From: Septoria linicola
Lineage: Eukaryota; Ascomycota; Dothideomycetes; Mycosphaerellales; Mycosphaerellaceae
Direction of reading: 5' to 3'
Assembly (NCBI GenBank): GCA_024114885.1
Contig: CP099421.1
Span: forward strand, 3,224,001 to 3,288,000
Length of the DNA: 64,000 bases
The first letter of the stretch is position 1. The number at the start of each line of letters is the position of its first letter. The notes below the pieces were generated by a model. It ran no database searches and was not told where the DNA came from. It worked only from the letters and a program-made list of their open reading frames with translations. This document shows positions 1 to 11,606 of the stretch, piece after piece. The position numbers were made by a program, and so were the translations under genes.

Positions 1-3000
1 AACCTAATAGAAGAGATAAGGAGTAAGCTAGTAGATAGCGTAGAGTATACGATTAAGCTACGTCTAGGTACCGTTCTACTCTTTAGGCCGCTATATTACT
101 AGTCAGGTAAAGAGCTAGAGGAATTAAAGAAGTATCTTACTATAGGCCTTAAGTACGATTAGATCGAGCGTAGCGTTAGCGAGGTAGGTACGCCTATCCT
201 ATTTATACTAAAGAAAGATAGTAAACTAAGGCTATATATCGACTACTAAGGGTTAAACGAGATTACTATTAAGAATAGGCACCTACTCCTCTTAATTAGC
301 GAGACGCTAGATAGGCTTATAGGAGCTATATAGTTTACGACTCTAGACCTTATAGATATATACTATCGGATTCGTATTAAGCCTAGCGACCGCTAGAAGA
401 CTACGTTCCGTACGCGCTATAGCTACTTCTAGTACAAGGTGATACTATTTAGCCTAACTAATACTCTAGCTACGTTCTAGGCGTATATTAACTATACTTT
501 AGTAGGTTTAGTCGATACGTACTACGTAGTATACCTTAATAACATTCTTATCTATAGTAAGAGCCGCGCGGACTACGTATACGACGTATACGACGTACTT
601 ACGCGTCTCTAGAAGTTTAGACTCTATACTTAAAGAGCGAAGTATAAATTCTAGTAGAAGGAAGTCGATTTCCTAGGCTTCGTAGTAACTACTAGAGAGG
701 TTACGATAGATCTACGTAGGATAGACGTAATCGCGGCGTAGCTAACGCTTATAACGCTTATAGAGGTTTAATCCTTCCTTAGGTTTACTAATTTCTACTA
801 GCGTTTTATTTTTAAATATTCTATAGTAGTATCTCTACTTATAGCGTTGTCTAAGAGCGTCGTAGTAGGTAAGAAGCCTAGCCTACTCAAGTAGACCGTA
901 TAGGAGGAGTAGGCGTTTACTAAGTTAAAAAAGCGCTTTTCTATAGTACTACTACTAAGGTACTTCGACCCTACGCTTAGGCTACAGGTCGAAAGCGACG
1001 CCTCTAATTACGTAATTACTATAATCCTTAGCTAACTCTTCGGGTCTAAATAGTACCCTATTATATTTATATCTAGGAAGATAATTACTATAGAGTATAA
1101 TTACGAGATACACGATAAGGAGCTTCTTATAGTAGTTAAGGCTTTTAAAGCGTAGAGGCCGTATCTCGAAGGCGCTTCGTATACGATCGACGTACTAGTC
1201 GACTACGCTAACCTTCGTAAGTTTATAGACGTAAAGAAGTTAACTAGTAGGTAAGCTCGTTAGGCTACCTTCCTAGCTCTATTCGACTTCGTTATAACGT
1301 ACTAGGTAGGTAAGTAAAACCTAGCCGACGCGCTATTAAGGCGTAGCGATTACGCTAAGAAGGTAGTAGAGGTAACTAACCTTCTACCTACCCTATAGAC
1401 TAAGTTATAGCTATAGGACGATTAGAGTACAAGGGACGTAGGCGGACCGCTCGTAGCTCGTATCTATACGACTTATAAAGAATAGTATTCTTCGATAGAG
1501 AGAAGTACTAACTCTAACCCGTAGTAGTAGTTTTTAACGCCTATACGAGTAGTAGGTATAATTACTAAGAGCGAAGAGCCGTACGTAAATGTCTTAGACT
1601 TGATCCTTAGATATACTCGCGCGCTAGTACAAGCTAAGCTAAGTATAAGCGTAGTATACTCGTAAGCGATAAGTAATAGCGGCCGATTCGAGTAATATAC
1701 TATAAGAGAGAGGAACCTCTAGGTAGACGATTTACTATACGTACCTAAGGACTACGCCTTATAGACGTAGGTAATTCGTATATATTACGATAATACTCTT
1801 ATAGGCTATTTTAGTAAGGATAAGACTATCTCGCTAGTACAAAGGAAGTACTAGTAGCTAGAGATAACTAAGGATATCGTATAATACGTAGAGTCCTATA
1901 GGAGTTACTAGAAGGTAAAGGCGCGTCGCTATCGACTATATAGCGAGCTAACTACGCTACCTATACTAGATCGTCTATTCTAAGAATTAACTTAGGATTT
2001 TATTATAGATCTTCTACTAAGTAAGCGAGGAGTATACGTATATAATGCGATTCTAGTTATTATCGACCGATATATAAAGATAGTTATCTTTGTCCTAACT
2101 ATAAAGAGATATACTAGTAGTAACCTTATAGGAGTCTTAATATTAGAAGTAATTAGGTATTATAGTATGCCTATAGGTATTATTAGCGATAGAGAGTCTA
2201 TATTTATAAGTTAGTTTTAGTCTGACTTCTACTACGAGGCGTATATAAAGCGTAAGCTAAGTATAGCGTTCTACCTATAAACGAATAGGTAAACTAAAAG
2301 AGCGAATTAGACGCTTAAGACTTACCTACGTATCTACTACGTAGAGTAGTAAGATAACTAGGTAGACCTATTAGTATAAGCCGAGTTCGTATATAATAAT
2401 AGTACGTATACGATATTGAAAATGTTACTATTTATAGTACTATATAGTTTTAATCTAGAGCTAGTAACGAGTAGGCGAGAAGCTCGAGACGCGCTTTCTA
2501 AAAAGGAGGTACTAGCTACTAAGGAAGCTATAGAAAGATTAAAGAAGAACTATAAGACGCTAAGTAAACGCTAGCGAGAAGTAAGCGAGGCGTAGGCTAG
2601 GTACTTTAATAATAGGTACTAGGCTAAGGAATATAAGGTTAGTAATATAGTCTTACTATCGATAAAGAACCTATAATTAAAGGTTTCTTCGAAGAAGTTA
2701 GTAGATAAGTTTACTAGGCCTTTTAAGGTAATTAACGTAGTAGGGAAGTAGGCGTACTACTTAGCTCTACTACTAGACGCTCTTATCTATAACGTATTTT
2801 ATATATCGCTTCTAGAACCTTAGAAGGATAGCGAGACATAGGTAGAGAGTATACTACTCGTAGACTACTAGAGCGAATAGGAAGTTAAGAAGATCCTTAG
2901 AACTCGAGTAAGAAAGAGCGTACGCTAGTACTTAATCCGCTAGTAGAGCTAGCCTAAAGAGTACGACTAGTAGGAACCTAAAGAATATATTAGTAGCTAT

Positions 3001-3063
3001 ATAGCACTAGACGTATTCGAAGTATAGCGCGTAAGCGAGCGCGTAGTAAGATAGAAGCGCTAA
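1..3063 (+). pseudogene. Ty3/gypsy chromovirus pol relic (RT, RNase H, integrase, chromodomain); 5' end outside window
   Basis: Polyprotein that would copy and integrate a Ty3/gypsy retrotransposon. One frame runs from base 1 to TAA at 3061, broken only by TAG/TAA at former Gln/Trp codons. RT is read from LYIDY-GLNE (codons 79-88) and LTNTLATF; the YxDD box is YLNN (532-543). RNase H begins near 985 (VESDAS). The integrase zinc region (about 1780-1960) has Tyr at the expected His and Cys. The catalytic core has Asp at codons 666 and 730 and Lys at 766, exactly the DD35E spacing, with the Glu changed to Lys as RIP would do (TGAA to TAAA). A chromodomain (2890-2991, EYDQQEPKEYI after reading TAG as Q) ends the protein, which places it with chromoviruses. 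Protease, gag and 5' LTR lie outside the window. Non-functional: many stops plus lost catalytic residues. Confidence 0.93.
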
Positions 3064-3090
3064 GGCGCTAATACGCTAAGGCACTAATAC
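3059..3090 (+). repeat. 16-bp tandem duplication at the end of the chromovirus pol
   Basis: Two adjacent copies of GCTAAGGCGCTAATAC (3059-3074 and 3075-3090), the second with one G-to-A change. It straddles the presumed pol stop. No function is evident. Confidence 0.7.
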
Positions 3091-3329
3091 GGCGATACTA
3101 AGTACTAAGCGCTAAACCTATATATAGGAGCAAACTTTAAATTTAAGAGAGTAAGAAAATCACTAAAGTATTTAGGATATATCGAAGCGTAAACTATATT
3201 ATTTATATACGCCTACTAAGCGAGTCGTATAGTACCTATAGGTAAGAAGTAAGTATCTAACTATAGCCTATATAGGCGCGAGCGGAGTATAAGAGGCGTA
3301 GATAGGTAGCGAGCGAAACGCTTAATCGT
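3091..3329. other. Non-coding tail after the chromovirus pol
   Basis: I see no convincing frame here. It should hold the 3' untranslated region and perhaps the 3' LTR of the chromovirus, but no partner LTR is in the window, so the LTR edges cannot be set. Confidence 0.4.
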
Positions 3330-4189
3330 CGTCTATAGAGAGCGCGTCGTCGCTAGCGTTTCTACTACCGTCGACGCTCTCTACGTCCTTATCCTTATCC
3401 TCGTCTACCTCCTCGTTAGATACTACGTCCTCTAAGAGCTTACCCTCTTCCTAGTTACTACTCTCGAGATAGGCCGCCTCTATAGTAGCGTCTAGGGCGT
3501 CGCTAGAGGCGCCTACTATACGGTTAGTCTATAAAGAGTATTAGTATCGTATAAGGATCGTATAGGAAAAGTAGGTATACCTCGTACTATAGCTTAAATA
3601 TAGCTACTATAAAGTTAGACTAGCGCTAGGTCTCTACTAGACTAGCGATAGATATCGCGCTAGCCGGTAGCGAGCCGAGTACGCTTACCTTATATAGCGT
3701 ATCCTAGCTACTAACGGCTTTACCCTTATTACTAGTAAAAACCCTCTTAGTAGTCTTAATAGAGATATAGAGGCTCTTTAGGTAGCGCTTTACCTACTCT
3801 TTACGTACGCCCTTAGAGAGGGTCTCTAGCTACTCGTAGTAGTATAGTACGTAGCGCGCCTACTACTTAAGGTTTCTATTAGTAATCCTCTTATAGGCGT
3901 AGTACTAGCGCTTATAGCGCTAGTACTTAACCTTCTAACTAGGCTTTATTACCTCGTCGCACGCTAGCTCGTCGTCTATACGTAGTCCGTTAGTAGTTAA
4001 AGCGTAGTTAAGGAGTATTCGAAGATTCGTACTATCGTAGGTATACTTAATATAGTAGAGGTAGATCTCGATATCGCCGTAGCCTCTAATATTATCGACG
4101 GTATAGGGTAGGCGGTTTAGGACTACGACTCGGGTACGCTTTAGTAGTATTATACTTACGTTAGTAGTATAGTAATCGTATAGAGACAC
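3330..4189 (-). pseudogene. Unrecognised coding relic with an acidic C-terminal tail
   Basis: On the minus strand a frame opens with a surviving ATG at 4189 (MSLYDYYTTNVSII) and is uninterrupted for 84 codons. It then continues to about 3600 with only TAG stops at likely Gln codons (for example YYYEQLETLSKGVRKEQ, reading TAG as Q). A neighbouring frame at 3330-3440 reads as an Asp/Glu-rich tail (EEVDEDKDKDVE), so a small indel or intron may lie between about 3440 and 3600. I recognise no domain. It lies opposite in strand to the chromovirus pol, so it is a separate gene or element. Its RIP density equals its surroundings. It could be part of a DNA transposon whose other parts are not recognisable. 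Confidence 0.5.
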
Positions 4190-4730
4190 TAGCTTACTAA
4201 GGATATAGAAAATATTATATACGTAGAAAGAAAGTCTAAGAGAGAGTTAGAAGAGTTTTTAAAGAATATACTCGAGCCTAGCGACGTAGTCGCTATAGTA
4301 GAGATTGTATTACTATATAAACGTAAATATATATAGTAACTCTTTACTTCGTAGCGCGTATTTATATAATACGCTAAGGGTCCGTAGGCATAACGCGTTA
4401 GAGACGCGATAAGCGTAGAATATATAAAGTATATTATAAAGACTAAATAGGTAGCCTAGAATATAACCTATTAAGTAAGAGTATTACTAAGAGTAGCTCT
4501 CTTAAGGAGAGGAGATAGTTATAAGAGCTAGGTAAGGTTAAAGGCTAAGACTCGCCTTAGGCTCGTAGGCTTAGCGTATAGTATAACTATAGTACGCGTA
4601 TATATCCGAAAGGAAGTAAGAATTAGTCTTACGATATCCTAATAGTCTTATTAGGAGGGCGCTCTATATATTACTATATACCCCTTTTATAATTATATAT
4701 ATAGTTAGTAAATATAGTTAGCGTATATAG
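4190..4730. other. Spacer between two divergent coding relics
   Basis: AT-rich sequence with no frame I can support. It lies between the minus-strand relic ending at 4189 and the plus-strand relic from about 4731, so it could hold a divergent promoter region, but RIP-made TATA-like strings are everywhere and cannot be used as evidence. The only distinct structure is the short hairpin at 4637-4656. Confidence 0.4.
4637..4656. repeat. Perfect 8-bp inverted repeat, 4-nt loop
   Basis: TCCTAATA - GTCT - TATTAGGA. Could fold as a small hairpin; no neighbouring gene gives it a role, and chance in AT-rich DNA is possible. Confidence 0.5.
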
Positions 4731-5302
4731 TCGGCGCTAATATTATATAGAGAGAAGAAGGCTCTTAAGAAAGTAGAGGAAAAGAAATCTTCTAAAGACC
4801 TCGCTTAGAAAGATAAAGAAGGTTAGTATATCGAGCTCTATCTTCTATATAGGAAGATTAAGAGAAAAGAGAGTATATTAGAAGAATTCGAAAAGGAAGA
4901 TAGTAGTATATAGGTTTAGGTACTATTAGATCCTTCTAAGTTAAAGAGAAACTCTATAAACGTTATTATCGATAACCTACTAAGCTTGTCTTAAGAGGAG
5001 AATATTTAGGCTAAGCGTACTATTAAGCTATCTACTAGTACGCTAGGCTCTACTAACTATAGTAGAGCGACTTATTAATACTAGTATAAGGTAATCGGCG
5101 AGTTCTAGTCTAAGATTAAGGCGCTAGATAAACTTATAGCTATATAAGTATATAGCGATAGCGTAAGTCTTCCTATCTATTAGAAACTCCTATCTACTAA
5201 TATAATATAGAGCTCTCCTTTTACGATACTACGGCTTCGAGGTCTAGCTATCTTACTTTAGACATTAGTACTAGAAGCCTAAGTTAAGGTATATCTACTA
5301 GC
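4731..5302 (+). pseudogene. Unrecognised coding relic, first part (split by copia-1)
   Basis: One plus-strand frame from about 4731 to the copia-1 insertion has only TAG/TAA stops at probable Gln/Trp codons. It begins Lys/Glu-rich (KKALKKVEEKKSSKDLA), which suggests a charged, perhaps helical N-terminal stretch, and ends VKVYLLA at the 5-bp target CTAGC. Removing copia-1 and one target copy continues the same frame at 11607 (LLA then ILSADYIY). No family recognised; it may be a transposon gene or a captured host gene. The start codon is probably lost because ATG becomes ATA under RIP. Confidence 0.5.
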
Positions 5303-5580
5303 TGTTAAGAATGTATCCTAGATAGTTAGTCTAGATATAGACTTCTGAGCATAGTTCTAGATGCCTAAGGCATCTACCTAAGGCTTAGTAAGAGGTATAT
5401 CTTGCTTCTCTTTCTTCTCTTCTTAGATAACTAATAAAATCAACTTTGTATTTAGTTCCTAGTATATTACTACTATACTATGTATATAAGTTAGTTTAAG
5501 ATTAATCCCCTATTCTTCTTTACTACGCTATACCCTCCTTGACATTGTGTAGTATCTATAAACGCCCTCTACTTTTAACA
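5303..5580 (+). repeat. copia-1 5' LTR (278 bp)
   Basis: Starts TGTTAAG and ends CTTTTAACA, giving a perfect 6-bp terminal inverted repeat. A TATATAAG string at LTR position 181 (5483-5490) recurs in the 3' LTR (11504-11511) and is a possible TATA box. The two LTRs differ at CA/TA sites in both directions, so LTR divergence here measures RIP, not time since insertion. Confidence 0.95.
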
Positions 5581-5592
5581 GGTTATAAGCCT
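5581..5592 (+). other. copia-1 primer-binding site, probably for half initiator tRNA-Met
   Basis: Directly after the LTR lies GGTTATAAGCCT. Its complement reads GGCTTATAACC, which matches the anticodon loop of eukaryotic initiator tRNA-Met (GGGCTCATAACC) apart from one C-to-T change in a CA context expected from RIP, plus one further RIP-type change specific to this copy. Copies 2 and 3 read GGTTATAAGCCC. Copia and Ty5 elements are known to prime from an internally cleaved initiator tRNA; that this element does so is inferred. Confidence 0.55.
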
Positions 5593-5849
5593 GGGTTTAT
5601 ATACTAAATAGGAGTAACCTATATTAGTATAGGTTACTTATATCCCTTGCAGTTTGTAGAAAACATTTAGGGCCTAGAAGTTTCCCTAACTGTATTACTA
5701 ACGAAGCTAGTTTGCACCTAGTAGTATATAAGTCAGTAAAGATCTCTATAAGATAGTAGTATGTTTCTACTTTATTAATACCTACCTAGTTCTCTACTAT
5801 TGTACCTAGTATTACTAGAGTTAGAAGAGGCTACTTAGCCTTCCTACTA

Positions 5850-8800
5850 CCTAGTAATAGAAACTCTACTAAGAGAGAAAGATCTGAGTCTTAGTAATTT
5901 CCTAAATACGAGGAATCCCTGTCTTTTAGAGCTAGTCTCCCTACTATAAGAAATTACCCTTCTCTAGAATCCTTAGCTAGTCTAAAGCATTCTACTAATT
6001 ATTTATTCTATTTACCTATTTCTATAATAGACTAAGAGGACAAGAAGAGCTAAAGGATTCTAATCCTAGACAGAACTAACTAGAAGAGATAGTTCAAGCT
6101 ATAGACAGACAAGCTAGAAGGAAAGGACTAGTTCTAGGCAATTAGCTAACTGATTGTTAAAGGGAACCTATACATAGTTTAGTAGGACACTAGTCTTTAG
6201 ATACATGTTACTTAGAATCAACACTTCTTAAAAGACAATATAGTATGTAGGTTCAGTATTAGATACAGTATTAGTAAAGATAATAAGATAGAGCTAGAGA
6301 CATAGTGTGTCACTATACTAGTAGCTAAGATATAGGTAATTCTCTAGAACAAGTATAATAGAGTCCTAAAGTCCTATACTATAGGTCTGATTAAGCAGTT
6401 TGTTATATTCAGGATGTTACCTAATAAGACAATTAGGGAAGCATAGAGACACCTTAGAGGCCTAGGTAAGAGGATTACTAAGATTAATCCTTAGGAAGCC
6501 TACTACTAGAGCTAAGAGAAAAGGCTGAAACATCTCCTATAGTCTCTACCTACATTATACTAAGTAGCTAAGGATACTATTATAACCTAACTATCCTTAG
6601 ATATAGACACTATTCTCCTTCTACTTAAGTCCTAAGAGGCAAGAGACAATCTAGACAAGATAGATATAGGTCTAGCTATATTCTATTCTAGGTAGCCTTA
6701 CTAAGGAAAGTCCCTACTAATATACTAGCTCTATAAGAAAGGGAAGCACTAGTTGAAGGATTGTCCTAACCTCCCTACTACTAAGGAACTGTCCTAGTAG
6801 AGAAATAGTATTAAGAACTAGAAGGACCTTTAGGGATTATTCCTTAGAGGGAGGGTTAGAAGATCCTCTTTACTAAGGAATGCTAGATATATTAAGAAAG
6901 CTGTCTATAAGTCATTATTATATAATAAGCTGAAGAAGGTTGTCTAGAAAATAGGCAAGTAGCTTCAAAGGATAGAAAAGTCTAGAAAGCTTCTAAAGAA
7001 AGGATTTTTAGCCTAGGAGTCTAGTTCTGGTTCTAATTCTAGAACTTACTCTAGTTCTAGAAGTAATAATAATTCCCTATTAGAAGATAATGACTAAGAT
7101 GAGTTGGCCTATTCTATAATTGAGGCTAAAGGCAAGTTGTCACCCTAAGAATAGCTCTTAGATTCCTATGCCTTATCCTATATAACTAACTAACTGTCCT
7201 TCTTCAGATTAGTAAAGCTACTAAGGAAGAAAGTATAGATTAAGGTAGGAGGAGGATACCTCTATATAACCTACTCTAGACTAGTATAGATAAAGAGAAT
7301 CTTAGGAGGAGAAGTTCTACTTGATAGGGTACTATTTGTTCCTAATCTTAGAGTAAATCTTGTGTTATAGGATTAGTTTAGTAAGTAATTTAGAGTTTAG
7401 AAGCCTGATTTCACTCTTACCTCCCTAGATAGCCAAACAGTTATAAAGACCAAGCTAGTTAGAGGTGTTCTATTTATTAGTAAGATATTACCTCTCCTAT
7501 AGGAAAAGTTATATTACTTACTATATAATCCTATAGAGGTTAATAATGCCTATACTACCCTATTAGAGAAGGATCTAAAATAGTAGGAGCTATAGTATAG
7601 AAGATTTGCACACTTTGGAAGAGGGTTACTCTCAAACCTTTATAAAGTTACTAACCTAAAGGAAAGAATTCTAATTCCTAACTAGGAAGAGTATAAGTAT
7701 AGGATCTATATAATAGGCAAGATAAAGAAACACCTAGGCAAGTCTATTAAGAGAAGACCTAAAAGATTAGCCCTTGTATTAGTAGATATCTATAGACTAT
7801 TACTATTATTAGTAAAAGGTTTTATATAGTAGCTTAAGATTATTAACAACTTCTTAAGAAAGAAATAGGCATTTCTACTTAAGGCCAGATTAGATATACT
7901 AACTACTCTTTAGAACTAGAGGATTAAGGTAGAAAGGCAGTTAGTAGCACTCCTTAAGTCTATAAGGGCTGACAATACTAGAGAGATTACTACTTTAATT
8001 AAATAGTAGAAGAAGGACTTTGGAATTACTCTTAAGCTAACTAAGGCCTACAATTCACTCTAGAATAGAGTAGTTAAGAGGTCTATCTAAACATTAGAGG
8101 CCTCTATTAGAGCAATGCTTAAAGAAAGTAAGATACCTATTAAGTTTTAGCTAGAAGCCCTTGAAGCATAGGTATATATAAGGAACAAGCTTCTAAATAG
8201 ACCTAATGTTAAGGGATTTAAGCTCTTACCTAATAAAGCTTTTAATAGGATCAAACTAATAGTCTCTTACCTTAAGGTATAGGGATATAGAGCTATAGTA
8301 TATATAGATACAAGAGTACAGCCTTAGTAGGCAAGGAGTAATAAACTAATAAATAGAGGAAAGGATACTATGTTTGTTAGATACTATAATAATATAGTAA
8401 AGGTATAGAAGTTCTAGGAGCTAGATATAAAGGCTGTCAAGTAGTATACTAATATAATCTTCTTTGAAGATAAGCTAGGTAGAGAATTAGACTTAAATAT
8501 TAAGATTAAGAATCTCCCTAGTTTAGCTCTAGAAAGAAGACCTATTAGAAGGCTAAGAACTATTAGCCAGCCTGCTCTATAAGCTAGTAGGAGTACCCTA
8601 GGTGCTCCTAGTCTAGGCTAGTAGAAGCCTCCTCCCCCTTAGCTATTAGTATAGGTTTAGGAAGGAAAGAAACTCTTTATATAACTTCTACCTCTACTAG
8701 AAGATGTAGGAGAGTATAGAAAATTCCTAGACTAAGGGAAAGTTAAGAAAGAATCTAAGAATTCTACCTAAGAAACTATAGAGGTAGATTAGGAGTAGAT

Positions 8801-10679
8801 AGCCTTAAGGCAAACCCTTAGAAAGAGGAAAGTATCCTAAGAACTTAATAGATTTAACTAGAAGCTAAAGCTAATTAGGCTTGAGCTAGATTAGAATAGT
8901 CAGCTAGACAAGGAAATGCTCCTAGAGTATTAGGCTTTCTTCTTAGCTATAAGCTCTATTAACCTAGGCATTCTATAGGACCTAGAATTCTTAGAGGAAG
9001 TTAAAGAGATTATATTCTTAGCTACTAAAGAAGTAGGAATACACAAACAGGAGGTTCTAATCCTAAGGAACTACAAGGAAGTAGTAAGTAATCCTAAGTA
9101 GGGTTATCTCTAGTAAGAAGCTATTTAGAAGGAGCTAGATATACTTATAAGTAATAACACCTGGACTATAGTAGTCCTACTAAAAGAGGCTAACCTAGTT
9201 ACCTTAAGATAGGTCTTTAATATTAAGAGAAAGCTTAGTAGAGCTATTAAAAAGTTTAAGGCAAGACTAGTTATAAGAGGGTTCTCCTAAAAGTATAGAG
9301 TAGACTATATAGAGACTTTTGCCCCTATAGTTAAGTAGGATACTCTAAGAGGATTCATGGCTATAGTCTACAAGAAGGACCTAGTTCTGCACTAAGTGGA
9401 TATAAATAATACATTTATAGAGAGTACCCTATATAAGGACATCTATATAATCCTACTACTAGGTATTAACCTACTAACTAGTATAGTCTTACAAGTTCTA
9501 AGGAGTCTCTATAGGCTGAAGCAAGCTATAAGAGACTAGAATTAGCTATATGTGTTAAAGCTGAAAGGAATAGGATTCAGACAATTAGAAGTAGACCTAT
9601 GTCTTCTAATCTATAAGAAAAGGAAAGACCTAATAATCCTAATCTATATTAATAACATACCTATTACTGTAGAGAGACTAGAAGATGTCCTCTAGTTCAA
9701 AGACCAACTTAGTAAGGTCTTTAAGATTAAAGATCTTAGAGAACTAGACAAGATTCTTAGAATAAGACTAATAAGAAATAGACAGTAAGGCTAGCTAAAA
9801 CTTAACTAGAAGCACTATATCTAAGAGAACCTAGCTAAGATAGGAATGGGTTAAGAGACTGTATTACTAACTCTTTTACTAATAGACAGCTATGAAAGTC
9901 TGAAGCCTACTAGACTAAATAATAAAAGGTGTAACAAATAGGAGTACTAATCTATTATTAGAACATAGATATAGCTTGTAACTATTATAAGACTAGACAT
10001 TTCATTTGCCCTTAGAAGATTAAGCTCCTATGTTAGTAATCTAATAGTAGGACATATAAAGGCTCTAAAGAAGCTAACTAGATACCTGAGATCAAACCTA
10101 GACCTTAGTCTAAGATACTTAAGGAATGGTCAAGGCTTTCTTACTAGATATATAGACTCTGACTATGCAATAGACAAGACTAACAGAGTCTCAATCCTTA
10201 GATATGTCTTCTTCCTTTATAGTATACTAATCTCCTAGATAAGTAAGAAGTAGAAATCTATAGCTATATCTATAATAGAAGCTAAATACATAGCTATAGG
10301 TACATATGCAAAACAGTTATAGTTCCTTAGTGCTCTTTTAAGAGAGCTTAGATGCCTAGAGTTAGTAGGAGAATGTTCTTACTAACTAAGGATCCTTAGT
10401 AACTAGGAAACTGTTACTAGAATCAGGCTAATTTAGCTAAAAGGTAATAACTAAGCTGCCCTTACTCTAGTTAAGGACTTATATGTTTATAACAAGTCTA
10501 AATACATTGATATCTTATATAATACTATAAGAAAGCTCTAGTAGAACAGACTTATCTCTATGGAATATATGAATATAAAAGAGATAGTAGTAGATAGTCT
10601 TACTAAGCTAAAGAATAGACTATAGTTTTAGGAGTTTGTAAGGCAGCTCTGCCTTATATAAGAGATATACAAAAGATAA
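5850..10679 (+). pseudogene. copia-1 gag-pol polyprotein relic (gag, protease, integrase, RT, RNase H)
   Basis: Single polyprotein frame from about 5850 to TAA at 10677, typical of Ty1/copia. Gag ends in a CCHC knuckle at 6723-6764 whose first two Cys are Tyr (TGY to TAY), followed by GKH-LKDCPN. The protease has DS-Tyr-A (7161-7172) where DSCA or DSGA is expected. Integrase core spans about 7750-8250, and RT begins near VFNIKRKLS with ARLVIRGFSQKY and VDYIETFAPIV. The YVDD box is YINN (9645-9656). RNase H includes YIDSDYAIDKT and EAKYIA, where the usual AEY Glu is Lys. Stops are TAG/TAA at Gln/Trp. All catalytic and zinc changes are RIP-type, so the ancestor was probably active. Confidence 0.94.
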
Positions 10680-11323
10680 CTCCAAGCCTTAGAGTTGAAC
10701 TAAGAGGAGTCTAAAAGAAAGATTTTGGTTACTTGACTCCTCCTTAGTTAGACTTTATAAAGTCCTAAATGCCCTTACTAATATTAGACCTGTTACTAAC
10801 TATAATATTACTATATAGCACCTAGCTAAACTAGACACCCTCTAAGGCCAAGTACTAGTTAATATTAAAGACCTCCTCTATAGTAGCTATTATCTCCTCT
10901 ACTAGTATATAGTTACTCTACTCCCTAGCTTAATACAAGATCCCTATAGCTAAGAATAGTATACCCTAAAGACTATTAGGGAACTAAGAAGCTGTATAGA
11001 ATATAACTAAGTAGGGGACTAGGCTATAAGGAATCTAGGGAGCTGTTAGAATTAGCTATAAGAAAGGATAGGGGTAACTTACTAGATAGTCTATGTCCTA
11101 AACAATCTACTCCTATATAAGAGAGGAGGAAGATCTTATAGAAGATATTTCTTTTGCCTTTTTGTAGGAGATAGTAGTATAGAAAGTTTGTTAGATTAAT
11201 AGTTAGTACTGTCTGGTTATTAGTCTGAAAAGCAAGTACTTGATGACTAATCAAGATTGGGACTAGCATTTAAGTACTACAGATAATCTGTTAAAAGATC
11301 TGACTATATAGCATGAGTAGGAG
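10680..11323. other. copia-1 3' region between pol and LTR
   Basis: About 640 bp without a convincing sense frame. Near its start (about 10698-10749) AACTAAGAGGAGTC is followed by GACTCCTCCTTAGTT, an imperfect hairpin also present in copies 2 and 3. An antisense frame at 11024-11269 is open for 81 codons here; in copy 2 the same frame is broken only by CAA/CAG-to-stop changes (see findings). The purine-rich GAGTAGGAG just before the LTR (11315-11323) is the likely polypurine tract. Confidence 0.6.
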
Positions 11324-11601
11324 TGTTAAGAATGTATCCTAGATAGTTAGTCTAGATATAGACTTCTGAGCATGGTTCTAGATACCTGAGGCATCCACCT
11401 AAGGCTTGGTAAGAGGTATATCTTGCTTCTCTTTCTTCTCTTCTTAGATAACTAACAAAATTAACTTTGTATTTAGTTCCTAGCATATTACTACTATACT
11501 ATGTATATAAGTCAGTTCAAGATTGATCCCCTATTCTTCTTTACTACGCTATACCCTCCTTAACATTATATAGTATCTATAAACGCCCTCTACTTTTAAT
11601 A
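11324..11601 (+). repeat. copia-1 3' LTR (278 bp)
   Basis: Same length as the 5' LTR, no gaps. Ends TTAATA instead of TTAACA, a CA-to-TA change. Followed by target copy CTAGC (11602-11606). Confidence 0.95.
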
Positions 11602-11606
11602 CTAGC

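Larger units (their letters stand above)
5303..11601 (+). mobile_element. Ty1/copia retrotransposon copia-1, complete, 6,299 bp
   Basis: Complete LTR element in the plus orientation with 278-bp LTRs at 5303-5580 and 11324-11601, ending TGTTAA...TTAACA (3' LTR end changed to TTAATA). Exact 5-bp target duplication CTAGC at 5298-5302 and 11602-11606. Order: LTR, primer-binding site, single gag-pol frame, 640-bp 3' region, LTR. The integrase-before-RT order and the protease/RT motifs place it in Ty1/copia. It has the same length as copia-2 with no gaps seen, and differences look like C/T or G/A changes at CA/TG sites. It keeps many CA and TG pairs, unlike the DNA on either side, so it arrived after the first rounds of RIP there. 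Coding is broken throughout. Confidence 0.96.

Noticed and set aside
575..600. Short GTATACGAC repeat in the chromovirus pol
   Set aside because: Within an RT coding frame (VYDVYDV) and only about two units; no separate role suggested.
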